From positions 62,001 through 126,000 of the forward strand of contig JALHLQ010000010.1 of the NCBI GenBank assembly GCA_022844485.1: a DNA stretch of 64,000 bases, given 5' to 3'. Origin of the DNA: Xanthobacteraceae bacterium (GTDB lineage: Bacteria; Pseudomonadota; Alphaproteobacteria; Rhizobiales; Xanthobacteraceae). Under the pieces are notes generated by a model. That model saw only the letters and a program-made list of their open reading frames with translations. It had not been told where the DNA came from and searched no databases. Position 1 is the first letter of the stretch. Each line of letters starts with the position of its first letter. A program made the translations under genes and the position numbers. Below, one piece after another: positions 35,997-46,503 of the stretch.

Positions 35997-36354
35997 CGGC
36001 AGGCGCAAGCGCAACCGATTCGCCGCAGCCGCAGGCCGACGTCTGGTTCGGGTTGTTGAAAACGAACTGTGAAGACAGCCTATCGACCCTAAAGTCCATT
36101 TGCGTGCCGAGCAGGAACAGGACCGCCTTCGGGTCGATCAGCACCCGCACGCCTTTGTCCTCGACCACCTCGTCCGAGGGCTGGGCTGTTTCGGCATATT
36201 CCATGGTGTAGGACATGCCGGCGCAGCCGCCCTTTTCGACGCCGACGCGCACGCCTGCAATGGGCTTCTCCGCGCGCGCCATCACCTCGCGAATCCGTTC
36301 GGCGGCGGCATCGGTCAGGCTGATGACCTGCAGTTTCGGGCGGGGCTTACCCAT
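35968..36354 (-). CDS. HesB/IscA-family iron-sulfur assembly protein
   Basis: A 128-residue A-type Fe-S carrier. The three conserved cysteines are C44 (GGCAGMSY) and C108/C110 (SACGCGES). It is the last Fe-S gene of the suf operon, so a SufA role (passing clusters from SufBCD to apo-proteins) is likely. A C-terminal tail of about 15 residues (ALAPADEANSGDVR) extends past the usual end. It lies 129 bp after sufT, a gap with a possible small hairpin (CAAGGCCCTG) but no gene. Confidence 0.92.
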   Translation of the reverse strand: MGKPRPKLQVISLTDAAAERIREVMARAEKPIAGVRVGVEKGGCAGMSYTMEYAETAQPSDEVVEDKGVRVLIDPKAVLFLLGTQMDFRVDRLSSQFVFNNPNQTSACGCGESVALAPADEANSGDVR

Positions 36355-36483
36355 TGTCTTCTCCGGCAGGGTTCAAGGCCCTGCGATGAGCGCTCCCCCA
36401 AAGATAGGGGCGCAATCCTTAATGGTCCAGTTGCGGACCCCTCAATCGGCCGCCGCCCAAGGTCGCAGCCCCAGGCGCCGCCC

Positions 36484-36888
36484 TCACCACATGTTCAGCG
36501 TGACGCGCGCCTCGTCCGACATCCGGCTCACGTCCCAGGGCGGATCCCAAACGACGTTAACCTTCACGTCGCGAACGCCCGAGACGCAGGCGACCGCATT
36601 CTCGACCATGATCGGCAGTTCCTGGGCGGAGGGGCAGTTCGGGGTGGTCAGCGTCATGTCGATGCCGACCGAGCGGTCATCTTCGATGTTGACCTTGTAG
36701 ATGAGGCCAAGCTCGTAGATGTCGGAGGGGATCTCCGGGTCGTAAACGGTCTTGAGCGCCGCCACGATCTCGTCGGTCATCCGGTTCAATTCTTCGGCCG
36801 GCAGGGCCGAGGCGGGCTCGGCCTTCGCGCCGTCCGGCGGGGCCGCCGCCGTCTCCGTTGTGGTTTCGAGTCGCTTGTCGTCGCTCAT
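36484..36888 (-). CDS. sufT: SUF system Fe-S assembly protein SufT (DUF59/MIP18 family)
   Basis: A 134-residue protein. The MIP18/DUF59 core starts near residue 35 (EIVAALKTVYDPEIPSDIYELGLI) and has the conserved Cys in TLTTPNCPSAQELP. An acidic/Ala-rich leader of about 30 residues precedes it. SufT supports Fe-S cluster maturation under demand. Its start overlaps the sufS stop by 4 bp (ATGA). Confidence 0.92.
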   Translation of the reverse strand: MSDDKRLETTTETAAAPPDGAKAEPASALPAEELNRMTDEIVAALKTVYDPEIPSDIYELGLIYKVNIEDDRSVGIDMTLTTPNCPSAQELPIMVENAVACVSGVRDVKVNVVWDPPWDVSRMSDEARVTLNMW

Positions 36889-38126
36889 GAGAAAAACCCT
36901 TGCGCCTTGATCAGCGCGCTCGCGAAGCTGTCAACCTCGTCGCGTGTGTTGTACATCGCAAACGAGGCGCGGCAAGTGGCGGAAACACCGTACCGGGCCA
37001 GGAGCGGCATGGCGCAGTGCGTGCCCGCGCGGACCGCCACGCCCGCGCGGTCGATGATGGTGGCGACATCGTGCGGATGCGCCCCTTTCATCTCGAACGA
37101 GACGATGGCGCCCTTGTCACGTGCCGTGCCGATGACGCGGATCGAATTGATCTCGCGCAGCCGCTCCTGCGCATATCGGACAAGCTGGTCCTCATGAGCG
37201 CGGATGCGCGGCTTGCCGATGGAGCCGACATAGTCGATCGCCGCGCCGAGCCCGATCGCCTGCACGATGGACGGCGTGCCGGCTTCGAATTTGTGCGGCG
37301 GGTCGCCATAGGTCACGCGATCCTCGAACACGTCGCGGATCATCTCGCCCCCGCCGTTGAAGGGCGGCATGGCGGCGAGATGTTCGTACTTGCCGTAGAG
37401 CGCGCCGATGCCACTTGGCCCATAGAGCTTGTGGCCGGTGAACACATAGAAATCGCACCCGATATCGCGCACGTCGATGTCGAGATGCACGGCTGCCTGG
37501 CTGCCGTCGACCAGCACAGGGATGCCGCGCGCCTGCGCGATCCGGACGACGTCCTTGACCGGCACGATGGTGCCGAGCGCGTTCGACATCTGGGTGATGG
37601 CGACGAGCTTGGTGCGAGGGGTCAGCAGCTTCTCGAATTCTTCGAGCAGGAAGTTGCCGTCTTCGTCGATCGGGGCCCACTTTATGATCGCGCCCTGCCG
37701 CTCGCGCAGGAAATGCCACGGCACGATGTTCGAGTGGTGCTCCATGATCGAGAGCACGATCTCGTCGCCCTCCTGGATGCGCGTGCGGCCGAACGTATAG
37801 GCGACGAGGTTGATCGCTTCCGTCGCGTTGCGGGTGAAAACGATCTCCTCCGGCCGCGATGCATTCAGGAATGCGCGCACCTTCTCGCGCGCGCCCTCAT
37901 AAGCCTCGGTCGCAGCGTTGGCGAGATAGTGCAAGCCCCGATGCACGTTGGCATACTCGTAGCAATAGGCGTGCTGGATGCGATCGAGCACGGCCTTCGG
38001 CTTCTGCGCCGAAGCCGCATTGTCGAGGTAGACAAGCGGCTTGCCATAGACCTGCATCGACAAAGCGGGAAAATCCGCCCGGATGCGGGCCACGTCGTAT
38101 GTGCCATTGGTCACTGCGGGGTGCAT
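36885..38126 (-). CDS. sufS: Cysteine desulfurase SufS
   Basis: A 413-residue PLP enzyme that mobilises sulfur from cysteine for SufBCD. PLP lysine motif FTGHKLYGPSG; the catalytic Cys is in RAGTHCAMPLL with the group II spacing. NAATEAINLVAY and MEHHSNIVPW are typical. The ATG at 38126 is preferred; a GTG four codons upstream has a similar context. Upstream extension of the frame overlaps sufD and is non-coding. This is the second cysteine desulfurase of the operon, the other being at 41909. Confidence 0.95.
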   Translation of the reverse strand: MHPAVTNGTYDVARIRADFPALSMQVYGKPLVYLDNAASAQKPKAVLDRIQHAYCYEYANVHRGLHYLANAATEAYEGAREKVRAFLNASRPEEIVFTRNATEAINLVAYTFGRTRIQEGDEIVLSIMEHHSNIVPWHFLRERQGAIIKWAPIDEDGNFLLEEFEKLLTPRTKLVAITQMSNALGTIVPVKDVVRIAQARGIPVLVDGSQAAVHLDIDVRDIGCDFYVFTGHKLYGPSGIGALYGKYEHLAAMPPFNGGGEMIRDVFEDRVTYGDPPHKFEAGTPSIVQAIGLGAAIDYVGSIGKPRIRAHEDQLVRYAQERLREINSIRVIGTARDKGAIVSFEMKGAHPHDVATIIDRAGVAVRAGTHCAMPLLARYGVSATCRASFAMYNTRDEVDSFASALIKAQGFFS

Positions 38127-38178
38127 TCGCTTCGTCACCTTGTCTTCCCGCCCCTTGCCTGCGGCAGGGAAGGAAGAT

Positions 38179-39519
38179 TCATTGCCTCGCCGCCAGCCAG
38201 CCCGCCACGACTTCGGCCAAGACATCGCGCACGCCCTCGTGCTCGACCGCCTCGATGGCCTCACCGACAAAGGACTGGATCAACAGCGACTCAGCCTCTT
38301 TCGCCGGGATGCCGCGCGCCCGCAGATAGAACAACAGATCTTCGTTGAGCGCGCCGGCGGTGGCGCCGTGCCCGCACTGCACGTCGTCGGCGAAGATTTC
38401 GAGCTCCGGCTTGTTGTCCATCTCCGCCGTTTCTGACAGCAGAATGGCGTGGCTGGCCATCTTGGCGTCGACCTTTTGCGCGTGTGGCTGCACAATGATC
38501 TTGCCCTGAAACACGCCGCGGCTTTCGTCATCGAGCACCGACTTGAACAGTTCCCGGCTCGTGCCGTGCGGGGTGCCGTGTTCCAAGACCATGGTCGTGT
38601 CAGCGTGCTGACGGTTTCGCAAGAGGTTCGCGCCGCGCACGGTCGCCTCCGCGTGGTCGCCCTTGAAGCTCACATAGATCTGGTGACGCGAGACGGCGCC
38701 ACCGGTGGTCAGCGCCATGGTCGAGAGCTTGGCCTTCCGGCCGAGTTCGACCATCAGGGTGGACAGATGCAACGCGGCGTCACCCTCGGCCTGCAGCCGA
38801 TCGACGCGCACCTCCGCGCCGTCGGCAGCAAAAATCTCGACGGCGGTATTGGTCTGGTAGTGGACGCCGTGCGGACCCTCGAAGCTCTTGATCAGGGTCG
38901 CGGATGCGCCCTCGTCAACCACCAGCAACGAGCGGTCTACAGCGAGATTGCCGCCGCCATGGTGCACGAAACAAAGGTGGATCGGCCGTTTGACTGTCGC
39001 GCCTTTGGCGACATGCACGAGCGCGCCATCGGTCATGAACGCCGTGTTCAGCGCAACCGCGACATTGGCCCGCTGCGGCACGAGCCGTCCAAGACGCTCG
39101 CGCACAAACGGATGCGGCCCGGCAAGCGCTTGCGACATCGGCATGATGCTGAGACCCGGCTCCAGATCCGAAAGGTCCGAAAGTTCGGGAACGAACGCGC
39201 CATTGACGAAAGTCAGGCGGCGCAGGCCTGCGGTCGCAAAGGCGGCACCGGCGTTCCTTGCCGCCTCGATATCGGCAGCGCCTGGCAAAGGCGCAAGCGG
39301 CTTCGCCTCGCGCATGAACGTACGCAGATCGGTGTATTTCCAATCCTCCACGCGCCGGTTCGGCAGTCCTTCCTTCTCGAAATCGCGAAAGGCGGCTTCA
39401 CGTTGCTCGGTCAGAGCCCGCCCGCCCGGAAGCGTCCCCTTGGCGCGCGCAAAGGCTTCCGCAAGCGCTTCCTCGGCCGGTGTTTTCACGACGCGCAAAG
39501 GGGCGGTCATGGCGCTCAC
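38179..39519 (-). CDS. sufD: Fe-S cluster scaffold subunit SufD
   Basis: A 446-residue member of the SufBD beta-helix family. C-terminal core motifs include CGHGATAGALNEDLLFYLRA and GIPAKEAESLLIQSF, with GKIIVQPHAQKVDAKM before them. The N-terminal region (residues 1-110) is the SufD helical domain. It forms SufB-C2-D, the scaffold for new clusters. The start overlaps the sufC stop by 4 bp. Confidence 0.95.
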   Translation of the reverse strand: MSAMTAPLRVVKTPAEEALAEAFARAKGTLPGGRALTEQREAAFRDFEKEGLPNRRVEDWKYTDLRTFMREAKPLAPLPGAADIEAARNAGAAFATAGLRRLTFVNGAFVPELSDLSDLEPGLSIMPMSQALAGPHPFVRERLGRLVPQRANVAVALNTAFMTDGALVHVAKGATVKRPIHLCFVHHGGGNLAVDRSLLVVDEGASATLIKSFEGPHGVHYQTNTAVEIFAADGAEVRVDRLQAEGDAALHLSTLMVELGRKAKLSTMALTTGGAVSRHQIYVSFKGDHAEATVRGANLLRNRQHADTTMVLEHGTPHGTSRELFKSVLDDESRGVFQGKIIVQPHAQKVDAKMASHAILLSETAEMDNKPELEIFADDVQCGHGATAGALNEDLLFYLRARGIPAKEAESLLIQSFVGEAIEAVEHEGVRDVLAEVVAGWLAARQ

Positions 39520-40292
39520 GCAGCCTCATCCTGATATTGGGCATAGCCGCGCTCTTCAAGCTCGAGGGCCAGCTCCTTGCCCCCGGTGCGCACGATGCGG
39601 CCGCGCGAAAGCACGTGCACGATGTCCGGCACGATGTGATCGAGCAGCCGCTGGTAATGCGTGATCACGACCATCGACCGCGCCGGCGAACGCAGCCGGT
39701 TGACGCCGTCGGCGACGATCTTGAGCGCATCGATATCCAGACCGGAATCGGTCTCGTCGAGCACGCACAGCCGCGGCTCGAGCAGCGCCATCTGCAAGAT
39801 TTCGTTGCGCTTCTTCTCGCCACCGGAGAAGCCGACATTCACGCCGCGGCGGAGCATGTCCGGATCGATCTCGAGCTTGGCGGCGGCCTCGCGCACGCGC
39901 TTCATGAATTCAGGGGTCGAGAGCTCCGGCTCGCCGCGCTTCTTGCGTTGCGCATTCATGGCCGTCCGCAGGAATGTCATCGAGGCCACGCCGGGAATTT
40001 CCATCGGATACTGAAAGGCGAGGAAAAGCCCTTTGGCCGCGCGCTCGTCGGGCTCCATCTCGAGGATGTTCTCGCCGTCGAGCAGCACCTCGCCTTCGGT
40101 GATCTCATAATCGGCCTTGCCGGCGAGCACATGCGCAAGCGTCGACTTGCCGGAGCCGTTCGGACCCATGATCGCGTGCACCTCGCCCGCGTTCACGACC
40201 AGATCGAGGCCATTGAGGATTTTCTTGTCGTCCACGGTGACGTGGAGGTTGTTGATTTCGAGCATCGGCATCTGCGAACTGTCCTTCTTCAT
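39516..40292 (-). CDS. sufC: Fe-S assembly ATPase SufC
   Basis: A 258-residue ABC-type ATPase without membrane partner. Walker A GPNGSGKST, signature SGGEKKRNEI, Walker B LCVLDETDSGLD. It powers SufBCD rearrangement. The first ATG (40292) has little room for a ribosome site; the Met eight codons on (40271) or at 40265 could be the true start and would give the usual N-terminus MLEINNLHV. Confidence 0.95.
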   Translation of the reverse strand: MKKDSSQMPMLEINNLHVTVDDKKILNGLDLVVNAGEVHAIMGPNGSGKSTLAHVLAGKADYEITEGEVLLDGENILEMEPDERAAKGLFLAFQYPMEIPGVASMTFLRTAMNAQRKKRGEPELSTPEFMKRVREAAAKLEIDPDMLRRGVNVGFSGGEKKRNEILQMALLEPRLCVLDETDSGLDIDALKIVADGVNRLRSPARSMVVITHYQRLLDHIVPDIVHVLSRGRIVRTGGKELALELEERGYAQYQDEAA

Positions 40293-40343
40293 CCCTGTTC
40301 TGAGGAGCGCGTAAGGCGCGTCTCAAAAGACGAGCGCTATGGA

Positions 40344-41819
<1,476 letters not shown>

Positions 41820-41908
41820 CTAGTCCCTCCACTGCGGTTTCAAGGACCGCGGGTTGGATTTGCGGTTATGGTCAACTGGCGTGGGGCCCAGGTCACCTCG
41901 ATAAGCCA

Positions 41909-43072
41909 TTACGCGGCTCTGATCTCCTGTCGTTGACTTAATCCCGAAACGAGTTTTTTCCAAGCGTTCAGAAACCGTTCCACGTCGTCTTCCGAAGTCG
42001 TTCGCCCGAGGCTCACGCGGATCGCCCCCCTCGCAAGCTCCCGCTCGACCCCCATGGCCTGCAGCACGTGGGAGACCGCCACCTTGCCGGAGGAGCAGGC
42101 AGCGCCGGACGAGAGCGCGATCCCCTCGAGGTCGAAGCCGATGACCAGGGTCTCGGCCTTACCGCCCGGATGGGCGAACAGCGTGGTATTCGGCAGCCGC
42201 TCGGCCTTGTCGCCGAAAATGATGATCTCGGGCGAAATGGCTCGCACCCCTGCTTCCAGCCGGTCCCGAAGGCCCATCATGTGGCTTCGCTCAGCCGCAA
42301 AGTTCTCCTGAACGGCCGCGGCAGCCGCACCGAAGCCCACGATCCCGAGCACGTTCTCCGTGCCGGCCCGAAGTCCCCGTTCCTGGCCGCCGCCCTTGAT
42401 GAGGAGCTCCGGCTGCAGGCTATCCGAGCGCCGCACTAGCGCACCCACCCCGCTTGGCCCGCCCAGCTTGTGGGCCGAGAGGGTCATCAGATCCGCGCCC
42501 AATGCGTGGATGTCGAGGGCGAGCTTGCCGGGGCCCTGCACAGCATCGACATGCAAGAGACCGTCTGCGGCATGAACCGCTTCGGCAATGGCGGCGATCG
42601 GCTGCACGACCCCGCTCTCATTGTTGGCCAGCATGACTGAGACCAGCGGGCGCACGCCGCCCCTTGCCAAAGCGTCGAGCCGCCTCTCGAGGTCGGCCAG
42701 GACGACAATCCCGTCCCGCGAAACCGGAACTTGCTCCACCACCTCCGCGGCGAATCGCCCGGCCGCAAGCACGGACGGATGTTCGACCGCCGAGACCAGA
42801 AGTCTCCCGCATGGCTTGTCGGCTTCCAGCCGGGGCGTCAGCGCCTGCATATTGGCTTCGGTGCCGCCCGAAGTAAAAACGACATCGCGCGGATCGGCGC
42901 CGACCAAGGCGGCCACCTTCCGGCGCCCATCTTCGATGAGTCCCCGGGCCTGCCGTCCTTCGGAGTGGACTGACGACGGATTACCCAGGCGCTCCATGGC
43001 GGCGCCGATCGCCGCCTTCGCCTCGGGGCGGAGTGGAGCGGTCGCGTTCCAGTCGAGATATGTGCGAGCCAT
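41909..43072 (-). CDS. IscS/NifS-type (group I) cysteine desulfurase heading the suf operon
   Basis: A 387-residue PLP enzyme. PLP lysine motif LSAHKLGGPSGVGAL; the mobile-loop catalytic Cys is in SSGAACSSGKVAVSH, the group I signature, unlike SufS. HVDAVQGPGKL is typical. First gene of the suf transcript in this arrangement, so the operon encodes both a group I and a group II desulfurase. An Irr/ICE-like box lies about 99 bp upstream (43171-43187). No IscU is in the window. Confidence 0.93.
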   Translation of the reverse strand: MARTYLDWNATAPLRPEAKAAIGAAMERLGNPSSVHSEGRQARGLIEDGRRKVAALVGADPRDVVFTSGGTEANMQALTPRLEADKPCGRLLVSAVEHPSVLAAGRFAAEVVEQVPVSRDGIVVLADLERRLDALARGGVRPLVSVMLANNESGVVQPIAAIAEAVHAADGLLHVDAVQGPGKLALDIHALGADLMTLSAHKLGGPSGVGALVRRSDSLQPELLIKGGGQERGLRAGTENVLGIVGFGAAAAAVQENFAAERSHMMGLRDRLEAGVRAISPEIIIFGDKAERLPNTTLFAHPGGKAETLVIGFDLEGIALSSGAACSSGKVAVSHVLQAMGVERELARGAIRVSLGRTTSEDDVERFLNAWKKLVSGLSQRQEIRAA

Positions 43073-43170
43073 TTACCGCTCCGAAACTCTCGCAGTGCTT
43101 GCTTTTGGCCCCCACGCCTGTGGTAAACACGTGCGCGCCAACTCGAATGCGGCCTGCGAGGCTGTCATAA

Positions 43171-43187
43171 TCTAGAATGGTTCTAAA
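43171..43187. promoter_or_regulatory. Irr-type iron control element (ICE) upstream of the suf operon
   Basis: TCTAGAA TGG TTCTAAA is a 17-bp inverted repeat with one mismatch to the pattern I recall for the alphaproteobacterial Irr box, TTTAGAA-N3-TTCTAAA. It lies in the 207-bp gap between the iscS-like gene (leftward) and a hydrolase (rightward), about 99 bp from the former. Irr is a haem/iron-responsive Fur-family regulator in Hyphomicrobiales, and suf operons are reported targets. Binding is inferred; the palindrome is seen. Confidence 0.65.
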
Positions 43188-43279
43188 TAGTTACGAGCGC
43201 CTGCCTCCCAGGTCAAGCGCTCAAGCACCCTCCGCCCGCGGCCTGTGGACGCGGACGGAGCAGGTATCGAGGTTATAGC

Positions 43280-43972
43280 ATGCCTGAAGTCATTTTTACC
43301 GGTCCGGCAGGTCGGATCGAAGGCCGTTACCACCCGTCACGGCAAAAGAATTCGCCGATCGCCATTGTGCTGCATCCGCATCCGCAATTTGGCGGCACGA
43401 TGAACAACCAGATCGTCTACCAGATGTATTATGCCTTCGCGCATCGGAATTTCTCGGTGCTGCGGTTCAACTTCCGAGGCGTGGGCCGAAGCCAGGGCGC
43501 ATTCGATCACGGCCAGGGCGAACTGGCGGACGCCGCCTCGGCGCTCGATTGGGCGCAGTCGATCAATCCGGAAGCGCGCGCCTGCTGGATTGCGGGCTTC
43601 TCGTTCGGGGCCTGGATCGGCATGCAGCTCCTGATGCGCCGCCCCGAGATCGAAGGCTTCATCTCCGTGGCCCCACCGGCCAATCTGTATGACTTCTCCT
43701 TCCTGGCCCCCTGCCCTTCCTCCGGCCTGATCGTCCACGGGGACAAGGATGCCGTGGTGCCGGCCAAGGATGTGACTGGACTCGTCGAAAAGCTGAAAAC
43801 GCAAAAGGGCATCATCATCGAGCAGAAGGTCGTCCCGGGGGCGAACCACTTTTTCGACGCCAAGGTTGAAACCCTGATGGAGTCGGTTGGCGCCTATCTC
43901 GACAAGCGTCTCGGCGGCGGCGGCGTGATCCCGCGGCCCGAGCCGCGCGGCCGCCGCTCGAGCGCGGCCTGA
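43280..43972 (+). CDS. Alpha/beta hydrolase (COG2945-like)
   Basis: A 230-residue cytoplasmic alpha/beta hydrolase. The N-terminus has HPHPQFGGTMNNQIVY, the nucleophile elbow is GFSFGAWIG, and the acid/His are in VHGDKDAVVP and GANHFFDAK. This is the small hydrolase type often near suf genes in Hyphomicrobiales. Natural substrate unknown. It abuts anmK end to end (convergent, no gap). Confidence 0.87.
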   Translation: MPEVIFTGPAGRIEGRYHPSRQKNSPIAIVLHPHPQFGGTMNNQIVYQMYYAFAHRNFSVLRFNFRGVGRSQGAFDHGQGELADAASALDWAQSINPEARACWIAGFSFGAWIGMQLLMRRPEIEGFISVAPPANLYDFSFLAPCPSSGLIVHGDKDAVVPAKDVTGLVEKLKTQKGIIIEQKVVPGANHFFDAKVETLMESVGAYLDKRLGGGGVIPRPEPRGRRSSAA

Positions 43973-45067
43973 TCAGGCTGAAACCCCGCCCGGCATCGGG
44001 ACCGGCACGCCGGTGGTGCCGGGGAATGTGATCGGCAGCCGGCGCAGCGTGCGCACGGCGAGGAAGGCGAAAGCCTGGGCCTCGATCATGTCGCCATCGA
44101 GCCCGGCTTCCTCGGCGAGACGGACCGGCTGGCGGATCGCCGAGCGCAGCAGCTCCATCAGGTAGGCATTGCATCGGCCGCCGCCGGAGACGATCCATTC
44201 CTTCGGCTCGGCCGGGAAAGATTGCGCGGCACGGGCGAGGGACGTCGCCGTGAAGCGCGTTAACGTATTGGCACCATCTGCGAGCGACAGCCCTTTCACG
44301 GATCCAAGTGAGAAATGGTTGCGGTCGAGCGATTTCGGCGGCGGCTGTCTGAAAAACGGGTCGCCCATCAGCCGCTCGAGCCGCGCAGCGTCGAGCAAAC
44401 CTGGGCGCGCGATGCGCCCATCCTCATCGTGTTCCCCTGCCCCATGCTGGCGCACCCAATCGTCGATCAGCGCGCTTCCGGGCCCGGTGTCGAAAGCCAT
44501 CAGGGTGTCGCCCTCGCCGACGAACGTGACATTCGCCACGCCGCCGATATTGGCGATCACGACCGGCAGCGCCGGACGGTCTTGCGCCAGGGCGCGGTGG
44601 TAGGCGGGCACAAGCGGCGCGCCCTGTCCTCCGGCAGCCACGTCTGCCGCGCGGAAATCATAGGCCACCGGCAGATGCAATCGCTTCGCCAGGGTCGGCC
44701 CGTCGCCGATCTGAACGGTCAGCCGCTCGGCCGGACGGTGCAGCACCGTTTGGCCGTGGAAGCCGACAATATCCACGTCGTTCGCAGTCATTCCGTGCCG
44801 CGCGAAAAAGGCCTCGACGGCCTCCCCATGCGCGCGCGTGACCAGCTCTTCCGCCGCGCCGAGAATCGCGGGACGAGCGGCACGGTCGCGGAGCGAAACG
44901 GCCTCCGCCAAGCCCTTGCGGAGAAGCGTGCGCTCCTGCTCCGCGTAAGGCCGGTAGCCCGTCGGCCCAAACCGATACACGCGCTCGCCGTCGGTCTCGA
45001 TCAGCGCCACGTCGACGCCGTCGAGCGAGGTCCCGCTCATCAGCCCCAAGGCGCGCAGCATGATCAT
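43973..45067 (-). CDS. anmK: Anhydro-N-acetylmuramic acid kinase AnmK
   Basis: A 364-residue kinase that phosphorylates and hydrolyses 1,6-anhydro-MurNAc released by lytic transglycosylases, for cell-wall recycling. ATP motif [20 protein letters not shown] at the N-terminus; [24 protein letters not shown] and [11 protein letters not shown] follow. It fits functionally with the MltB-type gene at the window start. It diverges from tyrS. Two near-identical ATG starts (45067, 45061) are possible. Confidence 0.95.
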   Translation of the reverse strand: MIMLRALGLMSGTSLDGVDVALIETDGERVYRFGPTGYRPYAEQERTLLRKGLAEAVSLRDRAARPAILGAAEELVTRAHGEAVEAFFARHGMTANDVDIVGFHGQTVLHRPAERLTVQIGDGPTLAKRLHLPVAYDFRAADVAAGGQGAPLVPAYHRALAQDRPALPVVIANIGGVANVTFVGEGDTLMAFDTGPGSALIDDWVRQHGAGEHDEDGRIARPGLLDAARLERLMGDPFFRQPPPKSLDRNHFSLGSVKGLSLADGANTLTRFTATSLARAAQSFPAEPKEWIVSGGGRCNAYLMELLRSAIRQPVRLAEEAGLDGDMIEAQAFAFLAVRTLRRLPITFPGTTGVPVPMPGGVSA

Positions 45068-45151
45068 CGGCTAATTCTCATTGAATCCCCGGGTAGTCCT
45101 GTTACACCACCGGCCCGGTTCCCGGAACGCCCGACCCGCTCATCGCAGCCC

Positions 45152-46402
45152 ATGACGACGTTCAAATCCGATTTCCTGCACGTGCTCTCGAGCCGCGGCT
45201 ACATCCATCAAATCTCGGATGCGGACGGCTTGGATCAGGCTGCCATGGCCGGGCGCATCGTCGCCTATGTCGGCTACGACTGCACGGCGCCGTCACTGCA
45301 TGTCGGGCATCTCTTGTCGATCATGATGCTGCATTGGCTGCAGCAAACCGGTCAGAAGCCGATCACGCTGATGGGTGGCGGCACGACACGCGTGGGTGAT
45401 CCCTCGGGGCGCGACGAGACGCGGCAAGTCCTCACCTACGAGCAGATCGAAGCCAACAAGGACAGCATCAAGGGCACGTTCTCGCGATTCATGCGCTTCG
45501 GCTCGGGCAAGACCGACGCGGTCATGGCGGACAATGCCGAGTGGCTGGCGGCCCTCAACTACATCGAATTCCTGCGCGATGTCGGCCGTCACTTCTCGGT
45601 CAACCGGATGCTGGCACTCGAATCGATGAAGATGCGGCTCGACCGCGATCAGGAATTGTCCTTCCTCGAGTTCAATTATCCGATCCTGCAATCCTACGAC
45701 TTCGTCGAGCTCAACCGGCGCCATGGCTGCATCCTGCAGATGGGCGGCTCCGATCAGTGGGGCAACATCGTCTCCGGCATCGATCTCGGCCGGCGCATGG
45801 GAACGCCGCAGCTTTACGCGCTGACCTGCCCTCTGATCACGACCGCATCCGGCGCGAAGATGGGAAAGACGGCGGAAGGCGCCGTCTGGCTCAACGCCGA
45901 ATTGAAGTCTCCCTATGACTACTGGCAATACTGGCGCAATACCGAGGACGCCGATGTTCCGCGCTTCCTGAAATTGTTCACCACCCTGCCGCTCGACGAA
46001 ATCGGCCGGCTCGCCTCGCTTCGCGGACAAGAGGTCAACGAGGCCAAGAAGGTGTTGGCGACCGAGGCGACGGCCCTTCTTCATGGTCGGGAGGCTGCCG
46101 AGCGCGCCGCCGACACGGCGCGGCGCACCTTCGAGGAAGGCGCGCTGGCGGAGACCTTGCCCACCATCGACGTTCCCGCCTCCGAGTTCGAGGGGCTCGG
46201 CGTGTTATCGGCTTTCGTTAAAGCGGGGCTCGTGCCCTCGACCAGCGAGGCGCGTCGGCAAATCAAGGGCGGCGGGCTTCGCGTGAACGATGCCGGCGTG
46301 ATCGACGACCGCACCGTCCTTGGCAAAGGCGATCTCACGCCGCAAGGCGTGGTCAAGCTTTCGCTTGGACGAAAGAAGCACGTGCTGCTCCGGCCGGTTT
46401 AG
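45152..46402 (+). CDS. tyrS: Tyrosyl-tRNA synthetase
   Basis: A 416-residue class I synthetase. HIGH-like motif [11 protein letters not shown] after [22 protein letters not shown]-like motif [10 protein letters not shown]. An S4 RNA-binding domain closes it (about 350-412, [15 protein letters not shown]). The ATG at 45152 starts [18 protein letters not shown], the normal N-terminus; the open frame upstream is antisense to anmK. It converges on the large AsmA-like gene with a palindromic repeat between. Confidence 0.96.
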   Translation: MTTFKSDFLHVLSSRGYIHQISDADGLDQAAMAGRIVAYVGYDCTAPSLHVGHLLSIMMLHWLQQTGQKPITLMGGGTTRVGDPSGRDETRQVLTYEQIEANKDSIKGTFSRFMRFGSGKTDAVMADNAEWLAALNYIEFLRDVGRHFSVNRMLALESMKMRLDRDQELSFLEFNYPILQSYDFVELNRRHGCILQMGGSDQWGNIVSGIDLGRRMGTPQLYALTCPLITTASGAKMGKTAEGAVWLNAELKSPYDYWQYWRNTEDADVPRFLKLFTTLPLDEIGRLASLRGQEVNEAKKVLATEATALLHGREAAERAADTARRTFEEGALAETLPTIDVPASEFEGLGVLSAFVKAGLVPSTSEARRQIKGGGLRVNDAGVIDDRTVLGKGDLTPQGVVKLSLGRKKHVLLRPV

Positions 46403-46503
46403 CGCGTGATCCCGAAAAGTGGATGCCGGTTTTCGGACAAGATCACGCGCAAATCAATCAGCGCGTGATCCCGAAAAGTGGATGCCGGACAGGATCAGGC
46501 GCT
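46402..46503. repeat. Two tandem copies of a Rhizobiales palindromic repeat
   Basis: Copy 1 (46402-46450) starts GCGCGTGATCCCGAAAAGTG and ends GATCACGCGC, an inverted repeat. Copy 2 (46461-46503) repeats the same first 27 bases but lacks 7 bases where copy 1 reads CCGGTTTTCGG, consistent with a slip between two CGG triplets. The pair fills the gap between convergent genes and could act as a two-way terminator. A third, diverged copy lies at 15806-15870. Confidence 0.85.

Noticed and set aside
44315..45151. Upstream extension of the tyrS frame
   Set aside because: Antisense to anmK. The normal TyrS N-terminus starts at 45152.
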